This document shows, piece by piece, positions 34,502 to 43,243 of a stretch of DNA of 64,000 nt. A program made the translations under genes and the position numbers. Numbering within the stretch: position 1 is the first letter of the stretch; each line of letters opens with the position of its first letter. The notes beneath the pieces are model-generated. The model saw only the letters and a program-made list of their open reading frames with translations, searched no databases and was not told the DNA's origin. The stretch lies in contig CM060071.1 of the NCBI GenBank assembly GCA_030533445.1, positions 868,001 through 932,000 of the forward strand, in the 5' to 3' direction. This stretch comes from Cyprinodon diabolis. Lineage: Eukaryota > Chordata > Actinopteri > Cyprinodontiformes > Cyprinodontidae.

Positions 34502-36640
34502 GCTGAGAAATGTGAATTTCACCAACCATCTGTTACATTTCTTGGGTTTGTGCTTGAAGGCGGGCAGGTGAAGCCATCTGAAGAAAAAATAAAAGCTGTT
34601 CTGGATTGGCCTACTCCAGAGAATCATAAGCAACTTCAAAGGTTCCTGGGTTTTGCTAATTTCTATAGATGATTCATTAGAAATTATACCCAAACTGCTC
34701 TACCTCTCACAGCCCTGACTTCTGTAAAGAAGACTTTCCAATGGACACCTGAGGCGGACACAGCCTTTAAGAAACTTAAGATTCTTTCTTCCAGTGCACC
34801 CATCCTGGTCCAGCCTGATCCTTCTAAGCAGTTCATTCTAGAGGTGGATGCATCTGACTCCGGTGTTGGAGCAGTTCTTTCTCAACAATCTGATTCTGAT
34901 CAAAAGACTCACCCATGTGCCTTTTTTTCACGTAGGCTCTCCCCGGCTGAGCAAAACTATGATGTCGGAGACAGAGAACTCCTGGCCATTAAACTCGCTT
35001 TGGAGGAATGGAGAAACTGGATCGAAGGCACCGAGCATCCAGTATTAGTTTGGACTGATCACAAGAACCTGGCATATCTCCAATCAGCCAAAAGATCCAA
35101 TCCTCGTCACTCCACATGGTCTCTGTTTTTCTCCCGTTTCAACCTAATCATCTCTTACAGACCCGGTTCCAAGAACGTGAAACCTGATTCTCTCTCTCGT
35201 CTGCACTCCTCTGATCGACCTGAAACACCTGAGCCTGTTCTTCCCTCTTCGTGTACTGTTGGAGCCGTCTCCTGGGAAATCACCGATCTCATCAACTTAG
35301 CCCTGGCCTCTGAACCTGACCCAGGTAACGGTCCTCCAAATAAAACATATGTTCCTTCCTCAGTGAGATCCCGCCTCATCCAGTGGATGCACACATCCAA
35401 ATTCTCAGCTCATCCTGGTGTAAGCAGAACTATTGCTCTGATCACACGTCGTTTTTGGTGGCCGTCCCTTCATAAGGACGTGAAGGAGTATGTACTGGCC
35501 TGTCCCCCAGAAACAAACCCACCCATCAACCACCCTCTGGATTGCTACGTCCTCTAGCTGTTCCAACCCGCCCATGGTCCCACATAGCTGTGGATTCTGT
35601 TACCGGTCTTTCCATATCCCTAGGTATGGCCACTATTCTTACCATTGTTGACCGTTTTTCCAAATCCTGCCATCTGATTCCCCTCAGGAAGCTACCTACA
35701 GCATTCCAGGCCGCCCAGCTACTAATTAAACACGTCTTCCGGCTCCATGGCATACCCCAGGAAATTCTCTCTGATGGTCCCCAGTTCATCTCTCAGGTCT
35801 GGAAATCTTTCTGTACAGCTCTCAATTTCAAGGTCTCCCTCACTTCAGGTTATCATCCTCAAACCAATAAGCAGACAAAGAGGATGAACCAGCAACTCGA
35901 GTCCACCCTCCGCTGTTTAACCTCAAACAATCCTACTGACTGGAGTCAGTTTCTGACTTGGATCGAATATGCTCATAATACTCAAAAATCTGCTGCAACC
36001 GGTCTGTCCCCTTTCCAGGTGTCTCTGGGTTACCAACCCCCACTCTTTCCTGCAGACGAGAGGGAGATATCAGTCAGGTCCGTTCACCACCAAATCCGCC
36101 GCTGTCACCAAACCTGGAATGAAAGCATCTCCACCCTCAACCGTTCTTCTGCCAATAACAAAAGGTTTGCTGACTCTAGGCGTCGCCCTGCTCCTGACTA
36201 TACCCTTGGGCAAGAGGTATGGTTATCCACCAGAGATATTCCACTAAAGTCTATGTCCAGAAAACTCTCCAAGGTTCATCGGCCCATTCAAGATTGCTCA
36301 AATAATCAATCCATCCGCTGTCCGCCTACACCTGCCATCATCCCTGCGTATCCACCCCACCTTCCACGTCTCTCAAATTAAACCTGTCATCACCAGTCCA
36401 CTTTGACCGCCATCCGACTCCCCTCCACCCGCCCTGGACATTGACGGCCATCCGGCCTACACAGTCCGCCGGATCGTGGACTCCCGTCGGCGAGGTCGCG
36501 GTTGGCAGTACCTCGTCGACTGGGAGGGCTACAGTCCGGAGGACCGCACCTGGGTTCCTGGTTCTTACATCCTCGATCCATCCCTCATCGAGGACTATGA
36601 GAAGTCCCTCCTGTCCACGTCTTCTGGACCGCCAAGAGGC
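34502..36640 (+). pseudogene. pol: Gypsy pol remnant: RT end, RNase H, integrase, chromodomain
   Basis: Homologous to the downstream half of the Pol at 39288-42554. It starts within the RT thumb (AEKCEFH, then [11 protein letters not shown]) and continues through RNase H ([25 protein letters not shown]), the integrase zinc region, the integrase core and a chromodomain ([15 protein letters not shown]). Lesions: TGA at 34670-34672; a frameshift near 35505 that also removes the second Cys of the CxxC zinc ligand; loss of the Arg codon in the SDRGPQF motif (reads SDGPQF at about 35770); catalytic Glu changed to Lys (AAG, 35878-35880); another frameshift near 36265; and a stop shortly before the chromodomain. 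Integrase would be inactive even if translated. Confidence 0.9.
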
Positions 36641-36646
36641 GGTCGT

Positions 36647-36657
36647 GGAGAGAGGGG
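36647..36657 (+). promoter_or_regulatory. Polypurine tract of the truncated gypsy element
   Basis: GGAGAGAGGGG, followed by TAC and then the LTR start TGTTGGG at 36661. Confidence 0.8.
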
Positions 36658-36660
36658 TAC

Positions 36661-37385
36661 TGTTGGGATCTGGAGATCTGCCACCTGTCTCCAGCAGAGA
36701 GCGCTGTGGGCTTCCTGAGCTGGAGTCCTCACCACACCTGAGGATCATCAGCTCATCAGAAGACCACGCTTCATAAGCAGCAGTCAGACCTTCCTTCGAC
36801 GCTGCAGTGTTGACCAAGTTTGGTTAGCGAACCTGAGCCTCTAAGAATTTAGGAAATCTTGTAGACTCTAGAGAGAAACAAGCTTTTCTAATCTGCCTCT
36901 GTCTTCTTTGATCACAGGAAAACCCACCGACGTCTGAAGCTCTGGATGAGCTTAATCTGAGAACCTGCCTGCCTGCCAAGTAAGCCAAACCTGAAGATCT
37001 CAATCTGGATTCCTTCATCAGCTCTCAAAGGAAGAGCTTGGAAACATACTCAAGTCTAAAAACTCTCCAGCTCGAAGCTAGACGCTGCTGCTGCCTAACT
37101 CTCTGCCTCTTCAACTGTCTCTGGACCCAACCGGTTCCCCCTCTCATAGGATCTGTCAGAACCTCTTCAGGTACATTAAAAGATTCAACTCTCTCATCAT
37201 ACAATCAAACTGCAAAGCTATACAAATTCTCATCTCTCCAGAAAGGAATTGAAACCAGTCCCGGACCAGCACCTGAACCAGTCATTACATTCTCTGTGTG
37301 TGTTTCTCAATAAACTTTGTTCAAACTTTTACTCAGTCTCCAGTAGTGTTCTGCGTATGGGTCAAGTCCTTAGCCCATCATGACA
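36661..37385 (+). repeat. 3' LTR of the truncated gypsy element
   Basis: 725 bp from TGTTGGGATC to ATGACA, with an AATAAA signal at 37309-37314 and a TATA-like CTTCATAAG near 36770. There is no 5' partner, so primer-PBS complementarity cannot be tested. Directly followed by reversed 17-bp satellite. Confidence 0.85.
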
Positions 37386-37575
37386 CAGAGCCCTTTATAA
37401 ACCAGAGCCCTTTATAAAAAAGAGCCCTTTATAAATCAAAGCCCTTTAGAAACCAATGCCCTTTATAAACCAGCGCCCTTTAGAAACCAAAGCTCTTTAT
37501 ATACCAGAGCCTGTAATAAACTAGAGCCCTTAATAAACCAGAGCCCTTTATAAACCAAAGCTGGTTATAAACTAC
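37386..37575 (-). repeat. 17-bp minisatellite sliver between two gypsy elements
   Basis: About 11 reversed units. It is the target into which the intact element at 37576 inserted: the last bases before the LTR are ACTAC and the first after the 3' LTR are ACTAG. Confidence 0.93.
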
Positions 37576-38252
37576 TGTTGTGTTCACAGAGCTGCTTTGG
37601 TTTGGAGTTTTTTGTTTCTGTTTTCCCCCCTTCATTTTCAGGGTGTGCCAGGCAGGTGAGGCTCCCAGCTGTTACTCATCAGCCACAATCAAGCAAGCAG
37701 TATTTAGAGGAGTGGATTCCCTGAGGCAGACGACAGATGGTTACCTATACCAGTGGTAACTGGGTCCCTCTTCAAGACATCCAAGTTATGTTGAACTTGT
37801 TCTGATAGTCTTACTTACCAGTCTTGTCTCTGTTTTTCTTTAGTTTTCCTCCTGCTGAAGGCTGGGTCCTGTTCCTCCCTCAACGGTGCTTTCCACTCCT
37901 CCCCAAGAGCTGTCTTTCAAGATCTGCAAAAGCTGAGCTCATCTGCCTGTCCACCCTCCAACGCCTAAAGAACCTGGTAACTCCAAGGTCTTCATCCCCC
38001 CCCTCTCTGTGGACACTGTTGCTCCCCCTCAACCTGTTTCCAAGCCCTGAGAAGTAAGTCTGGCCTCACTGTTCATCTCAACATCAGCTGGAACTCATAC
38101 TGATCACCTAACCTGTTTTGCAGTGAGGCACCGCTCTGGATTTTCCTGTTTTCTCTGCTTCCAGTCTGAACAATAAAAACTCTTCAAATAAACTCAGTTC
38201 TCCTGTCGTACGTACTGCTGCTGCGCCAGAGTCTTGATCTGAAATCATGTCA
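37576..38252 (+). repeat. 5' LTR of the near-intact gypsy element
   Basis: 677 bp from TGTTGTG to ATGTCA. A TATA-like TATTTAG is at 37701, the proposed transcript start at 37732, and AATAAA signals are at 38172-38177 and 38187-38192. The gag ATG (38247) lies in its last six bases. Confidence 0.95.
37701..37742 (+). promoter_or_regulatory. LTR core promoter and self-primer of the near-intact element
   Basis: TATTTAGAGG begins at 37701. GACAGATGGTT at 37732-37742, 31 bp downstream, is the exact reverse complement of AACCATCTGTC at 38254-38264. The pair is limited to 11 nt, the size known for Tf1. The 3' LTR keeps the primer (42723-42733), but its TATA-like box has changed to GTTTAG. Confidence 0.8.
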
Positions 38253-39247
38253 GAACCATCTGTCCAAACCGACTCTGCAGCTGCGTTACGTACGGCTTTA
38301 TCCGAACAGGGGATTCTTCTCGGGCATCACGAAAATGCTATCACTAGTATGGCCCAACAACAGACTTCAATTCTGCAGACGCTTACTCAGCTCTCTCATC
38401 AGGTGCAACAGTTGAGTGCCAAGTTTCCTGTTTCCTCATCCTCTGCTTCTGCTTCTCCTTCTCAGTCTCCCGCTCTGGTGGCTCAGCCCCCCCTGCTGCT
38501 TTCCGTGACGCCGCCTCTCCACCTCCAGAACCCTTTTCGGGGGAACTGGGTAAGTGTAGAGGTTTTGTGTTACAGTGCTCCCTAGTGTTCAGGAGGTCCC
38601 CTCAGTCGTTTCCAGATGATGCTTCTAAGATTTCCTATATCATTGGTTTACTACGTGACAAAGCTCTTAGATGGGCTGAAGCCATCATTGATGAAGAAAA
38701 TATCTATCACTGCTCCTATGAAGATTTCTTGGATTTGTTCAAACAGACATTCAGTCCTAAAATTAGTGAGGAAGAAGCAGCCAAGAAGCTTTGGACTCTC
38801 AAGCAGGGCAATAGATCTGCAGCTGAATTAGTGATCGAATTTCGGACCCTTGCTGCCGATTCTGGCTGGAACACTCCTGCCCTTAAAGGAGCATTCCTTC
38901 ACGCCCTATGCGAAAAACTCAAAGATGAGCTTGCTAGCCGGGATGAACCAGACACTCTGGATGATCTGATTGCCTTAGCTATCCGCATCAACAATAGATT
39001 GCGGGAAAGAAATAGACTCAAGCCACAGCCCTCACAATCAACATTTCGTTCAGAGGTTCCTCTGCCACAACCTTCTGTTAATCCGTCTCCCCTTCCACCT
39101 CAGGAACCAATGCAAATTAGTCACGTTCGTCTCACCCCTGAGGAACGCCAGCGACGCATTAACTCAGGCAGCTGTTTGTACTGTGGATCCCCTGACCACT
39201 TCATTCCTCAATGCCCTGTGCGACCAAAAGCCAGAGCCCGCCAGTAA
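38247..39247 (+). pseudogene. gag: Gag polyprotein, interrupted by one frameshift
   Basis: Capsid and nucleocapsid protein of the retrotransposon, forming the virus-like particle and binding its RNA. The first frame (38247-38585) encodes about 80 residues with a Gln-rich helical stretch, then a Ser/Pro-rich linker. The second frame carries PEPFSGE, a retrotransposon Gag domain (through LRDKALRWAEAI and LKQGNRSAAELVIEFRTLA), and a CCHC knuckle C-x2-C-x4-H-x4-C (CLYCGSPDHFIPQC) shortly before the TAA at 39245. The frames meet at a run of seven C (38487-38493), where a one-base loss would explain the break; a base-calling error in a homopolymer is also possible. This Gag type is the family from which mammalian PEG10 and RTL genes were domesticated. 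The ATG lies inside the LTR. Confidence 0.9.
38254..38264 (+). promoter_or_regulatory. Primer-binding site (self-priming type)
   Basis: AACCATCTGTC, 1 nt after the 5' LTR end, complementary over exactly 11 nt to the proposed mRNA 5' end at 37732-37742. It overlaps the second to sixth codons of gag. Confidence 0.8.
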
Positions 39248-39287
39248 TTCTGGGGGTACTGGCGGGCAAGCAGTTCTTAAAAGATAA

Positions 39288-42200
39288 CCTTCTATCCCAT
39301 CTACTGTTTGTGTCAATAATCAGACTTATCCAGTCCTCTCCCTTGTTGACTCTGGTTCAGAACAGAATCTAATTAGTCCTGAACTCATCAACCAGTACAA
39401 GATCCCTTTTGAGGATCTCCCTGCACCGGTTCCAGTATCTGCACTAGATGGTAGTGCGCTCCATTCAGTCACACAGCGAACCAAACCCATTACATTCATA
39501 ACGTCAGGCAATCACCATGAACTCATATCTTTTTTTATCTTCCCTACAAGGAACTCTCCTATAGTTCTGGGCTTCCCTTGGCTCAAGGAGCACAACCCAC
39601 ACATTAACTGGTCTCAGTCTCGCATCGAGTCATGGGATCCTAAATGCCTCAATAGGTGTCTTCATTCAGCTCTTCCACCCAGTTCTCCACCCCCAGAACC
39701 CACTCCTCCAGATCTAGCCAATGTGCCTTCAGAATATGACGATATGCAGCGGGTTTTCTGTAAAGAATTGGCTCTCTCTCTCCCTCCTCACAGACCATAT
39801 GATTGTGCCATTAATCTTTTACCTGGGGCCCCTCTGCCTTCGAGCCGTTTATTTAACCTATCCAGACCAGAGAGAGAAGCAATGGAAAAATACATATCTG
39901 ATTCTGTCAATGCTGGCATCATTCGACTGTCGTCTTCCCCTCTAGGAGCAGGTTTTTTCTTCGTACAGAAGAAAGATGGGACTCTCCGTCCATGTATTGA
40001 TTATAGAGCGCTTAATCAAATCACCATCAAAAATAAATATTCCCTTCCTCTCATTTCCTCTGCGTTCGAACCAGTCCGACAAGCTACCATCTTCACAAAA
40101 CTAGATCTTCGCAAAGCGTACCATCTTGTACGAATTCGTCAAGGTGATGAGTGGAAAACGGCTTTCAAAACGCACATTGGTCACTATGAATACCTCGTTA
40201 TGCCATTTGGGCTTTGCAACGCCCCAGCTGTGTTTCAGTCCCTAGTCAATGATGTTCTAAGGGACTTCCTGAACATTTTTGTCTTTGTTTACATTGACGA
40301 CATTCTGATCTTTTCTAAGGACCCCAAAGAGCACCAGGAACATGTCCGAAAGGTCTTGCAAAGACTTTTGGAGAATCATCTGTATGTGAAAGCAGAGAAA
40401 TGTGAGTTTCACATGCCATCCATAACCTTTCTTGGTTTTGTTTTTGAGGGTGGACAGGTGAAGACGGACACAGCCAAACTCCAAGCTGTAGTGGACTGGC
40501 CGGTTCCTGACTCCAGGAAACAGCTCCAACGTTTTCTGGGCTTTGCCAATTTTTACAGGAGGTTTATCAGGAACTTCAGTCTGATTGCTGCTCCCCTGAC
40601 AGCTCTCACCTCCACTAAGAGAACCTTCTCCTGGTCACCCGAGGCAGACAAGGCCTTCACTGACCTAAAACAGATGTTTACTCAAACTCCCATTCTCATC
40701 CACCCAGACCCCTCAGAGCAGTTTATCTTGGAGGTGGATGCCTCTGATACAGGGGTTGGAGCTGTCCTCTCTCAGAGATCCCAACGTGACAAGAAGATGC
40801 ACCCCTGTGCCTTCTTCTCCCGCCGGTTTACACCTCCGGAGAGAAATTACAACATTGGTGATCGAGAGCTTTTGGCCATTAAGCTTTCCCTTGAGGAATG
40901 GAGGCACTGGCTAGAGGGAACTGATCTCCCTGTTATTGTGTGGACAGATCATAAAAATTTATCTTACCTTCAAAATGCTAAGCGACTCAACCCCAGGCAA
41001 TACCGATGGACTCTATTTTTCTCCAGGTTCAACCTAAACATTACCTACCGTCCAGGTTCTCGCAATATGAAGGCAGATGCTCTGTCACGTCAGTGCTCTC
41101 CTGACGAACCTTCGAAATCTCCCCAACCCATTCTTCCCCCCTCCTGCACTGTTGGGGGGCTTTCTTGGGACCTTGAGACTCTCATCCAAAGGGCTCTTAA
41201 AGATGAGCCTGATCCAGGAGGCGGTCCTCCCAATCGCCTCTATGTCCCTATGTCTGTTCGTTCTCAGGTCATCCAGTGGGCTCACTCATCCTGTTTCTCT
41301 TGTCACCCTGGTGTCAGCAGAACCATAGGGTTACTCCGCCGCTACTTTTGGTGGCCTTCCCTTAACAAAGACGTAGCTGACTTTGTTGCTGCTTGCCCCA
41401 ACTGTGCCCAGAACAAGAACCTTCACCGTCCTCCCTCAGGGCTGCTACAACCTCTCTCTATTCCCAGCAGACCGTGGTCTCATATTGCCATTGATTTTGT
41501 CACTGGTCTGCCCATCTCTAACCATAAGACAACCATTCTGACCATAATCGACAGATTTTCAAAATCCTGTCATCTCATTGCCCTTAAGAAACTACCATCT
41601 GCTTCTGAAACTGCTCGTCTGTTGTTTTTCCACGTCTTCCATCTCCATGGCATACCTACTGAGATAATCTCAGATCGGGGGCCACAATTTGTCTCCCAGG
41701 TGTGGAGAGATTTCTGCTCCGCTCTTGGAGCTAAATCCCGCCTTTCTTCTGGTTACCATCCACAGACTAACGGTCGGTGTGAAAGGCTGAACCAGGAGCT
41801 GGAAAATGGTCTTCGCTGCATTTGTGCCTCCAATCCATCATCCTGGAGCATACATCTACCCTGGGTAGAGTATGCCCACAATTCCCATATTTCTGCTGCC
41901 ACAGGGCGCTCTCCATTTGAGGCATCTCTGGGTTTCCAACCTTCCTTACTCCCTTCCTCCTTCCGGGACACAGTTCTTCCATCGGTCAGATTTCATCTTA
42001 AGAACTGTCATCGTATTTGGAACCAGACCAAGGCTGCACTCAATCGCACTGCAACACAGAACAAAAGAACTGCAGATCGTAAACGCATCCCAGCTCCAGA
42101 CTACTCGGTGGGTCAAAAGGTCTGGCTCTCCTCTAGGGACTTTCCTCTCAAAGGTTGCAAGAAGAAACTCTCCCCTAGGTTTCTGGGACCCTTCACCATC

Positions 42201-42554
42201 CAATCAGTTATCAGTCCCACAACTGTCCGTCTCAACCTTCCATCTCATCTGCGCATTCATCCTGTGTTTCATGTTTCACGAATCAAACCAGTTCTGTCAA
42301 GTGCCTTGTTCCCTCCTGCCAAGCCCCCTCCACCCAACCGGATCATTGATGGACATCCTGCTTTTACAGTAAGGCGCATCATGGATGTTCGCCCTAGGGG
42401 GCGTGGGCACCAGTTCTTGGTGGATTGGGCAGGTTATGGTCCTGAGGAGCGTTCCTGGGTGCCGCGCTCTTTCATCCTGCACCCTTCCCTCATCTCAGAT
42501 TTTGAGCGTCGCTCTGCCTCTTCCTCTGGTCGTCCGCCAGGTGGCGTCCGTTGA
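39288..42554 (+). CDS. pol: Pol polyprotein: protease, RT, RNase H, integrase, chromodomain
   Basis: One open frame of 1088 codons without an ATG near its start, so it is probably made as a Gag-Pol fusion; a TAA at 39285-39287 closes it upstream. Protease: DSGSE at 39348. [33 protein letters not shown] and catalytic YIDD at 40290-40301. RNase [14 protein letters not shown] and [10 protein letters not shown]. Integrase: a zinc region ending CPNC at about 41394, then the catalytic triad Asp 41493, Asp 41673 and Glu 41781, giving D-x59-D-x35-E. The chromodomain at about 42363-42515 ([15 protein letters not shown]) is followed by TGA. All catalytic residues are present. Chromodomain integrases are known to steer integration to particular chromatin, which fits a copy found inside satellite. 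The frame relative to gag is +1, and I see no clear slippery site. Confidence 0.93.
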   Translation, partial: PSIPSTVCVNNQTYPVLSLVDSGSEQNLISPELINQYKIPFEDLPAPVPVSALDGSALHSVTQRTKPITFITSGNHHELISFFIFPTRNSPIVLGFPWLKEHNPHINWSQSRIESWDPKCLNRCLHSALPPSSPPPEPTPPDLANVPSEYDDMQRVFCKELALSLPPHRPYDCAINLLPGAPLPSSRLFNLSRPEREAMEKYISDSVNAGIIRLSSSPLGAGFFFVQKKDGTLRPCIDYRALNQITIKNKYSLPLISSAFEPVRQATIFTKLDLRKAYHLVRIRQGDEWKTAFKTHIGHYEYLVMPFGLCNAPAVFQSLVNDVLRDFLNIFVFVYIDDILIFSKDPKEHQEHVRKVLQRLLENHLYVKAEKCEFHMPSITFLGFVFEGGQVKTDTAKLQAVVDWPVPDSRKQLQRFLGFANFYRRFIRNFSLIAAPLTALTSTKRTFSWSPEADKAFTDLKQMFTQTPILIHPDPSEQFILEVDASDTGVGAVLSQRSQRDKKMHPCAFFSRRFTPPERNYNIGDRELLAIKLSLEEWRHWLEGTDLPVIVWTDHKNLSYLQNAKRLNPRQYRWTLFFSRFNLNITYRPGSRNMKADALSRQCSPDEPSKSPQPILPPSCTVGGLSWDLETLIQRALKDEPDPGGGPPNRLYVPMSVRSQVIQWAHSSCFSCHPGVSRTIGLLRRYFWWPSLNKDVADFVAACPNCAQNKNLHRPPSGLLQPLSIPSRPWSHIAIDFVTGLPISNHKTTILTIIDRFSKSCHLIALKKLPSASETARLLFFHVFHLHGIPTEIISDRGPQFVSQVWRDFCSALGAKSRLSSGYHPQTNGRCERLNQELENGLRCICASNPSSWSIHLPWVEYAHNSHISAATGRSPFEASLGFQPSLLPSSFRDTVLPSVRFHLKNCHRIWNQTKAALNRTATQNKRTADRKRIPAPDYSVGQKVWLSSRDFPLKGCKKKLSPRFLGPFTIQSVISPTTVRLNLPSHLRIHPVFHVSRIKPVLSSALFPPAKPPPPNRIIDGHPAFTVRRIMDVRPRGRGHQFLVDWAGYGPEERSWVPRSFILHPSLISDFERRSASSSGRPPGGVR

Positions 42555-42563
42555 GAGGGGGAG
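42553..42563 (+). promoter_or_regulatory. Polypurine tract of the near-intact gypsy element
   Basis: GAGAGGGGGAG, overlapping the pol stop codon and followed by TAC and the 3' LTR at 42567. Confidence 0.88.
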
Positions 42564-42566
42564 TAC

Positions 42567-43243
42567 TGTTGTGTTCACAGAGCTGCTTTGGTTTGGAGTT
42601 TTTTGTTTCTGTTTTCTCCCCTTCATTTTCAGGGTGTGCCAGGCAGGTGAGGCTCCCAGCTGTTACTCATCAGCCACAATCAAGCAAGCAGTGTTTAGAG
42701 GAGTGGATTCCCTGAGGCAGACGACAGATGGTTACCTATACCAGTGGTAACTGGGTCCCTCTTCAAGACATCCAAGTTATGTTGAACTTGTTCTGATAGT
42801 CTTACTTACCAGTCTTGTCTCTGTTTTTCTTTAGTTTTCCTCCTGCTGAAGGCTGGGTCCTGTTCCTCCCTCAACGGTGCTTTCCACTCCTCCCCAAGAG
42901 CTGTCTTTCAAGATCTGCAAAAGCTGAGCTCATCTGCCTGTGCACCCTCCAACGCCTAAAGAACCTGGTAACTCCAAGGTCTTCATCCCCCCCCTCTCTG
43001 TGGACACTGTTGCTCCCCCTCAACCTGTTTCCAAGCCCTGAGAAGTAAGTCTGGCCTCACTGTTCATCTCAACATCAGCTGGAACTCATACTAATCACCT
43101 AACCTGTTTTGCAGTGAGGCACTGCTCTGGATTTTCCTGTTTTCTCTGCTTCCAGTCTGAACAATAAAAACCCTTCAAATAAACTCAGTTCTCCTGTCGT
43201 ACGTACTGCTGCTGCGCCAGAGTCTTGATCTGAAATCATGTCA
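42567..43243 (+). repeat. 3' LTR of the near-intact gypsy element
   Basis: 677 bp, the same length as the 5' LTR, with six substitutions visible between them. It ends ATGTCA and is followed by ACTAG of the reversed satellite. Confidence 0.95.

Larger units (their letters stand above)
34496..37385 (+). mobile_element. 5'-truncated, inactivated Ty3/gypsy chromovirus
   Basis: Retains the end of the RT domain, RNase H, integrase, chromodomain, polypurine tract and one 725-bp LTR. The 5' LTR, gag, protease and the RT catalytic region are absent. The left edge joins the unknown island. It is related to, but clearly diverged from, the element at 37576 and has a different LTR. Confidence 0.9.
37576..43243 (+). 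mobile_element. Near-intact Ty3/gypsy chromovirus (sushi type), 5668 bp
   Basis: Full LTR-gag-pol-LTR layout with equal 677-bp LTRs, a self-primer/PBS pair, a polypurine tract and all Pol domains. By eye I count six LTR differences (about 0.9 percent), so the insertion is young. The flanks ACTAC and ACTAG look like a 5-bp target duplication with one mismatch (or a 4-bp ACTA), inside a satellite unit. Gag has a frameshift and the pol frame has a stop near the gag-pol junction, so autonomy of this copy is doubtful. Confidence 0.95.

Noticed and set aside
34406..34693. A 95-codon minus-strand frame over the island and the gypsy remnant
   Set aside because: It is antisense to the clear RT-thumb homology at 34502 onward and crosses the junction of two unrelated sequences.
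37824..38057. A 77-codon frame in each LTR of the near-intact element (also 42815-43048)
   Set aside because: It lies wholly within the LTR, has low-complexity composition and no domain; conservation between LTRs only reflects their recent identity.
41872..42372. A 166-codon alternative frame inside pol
   Set aside because: It overlaps the integrase C-terminal region in another frame and shows no motif of its own.
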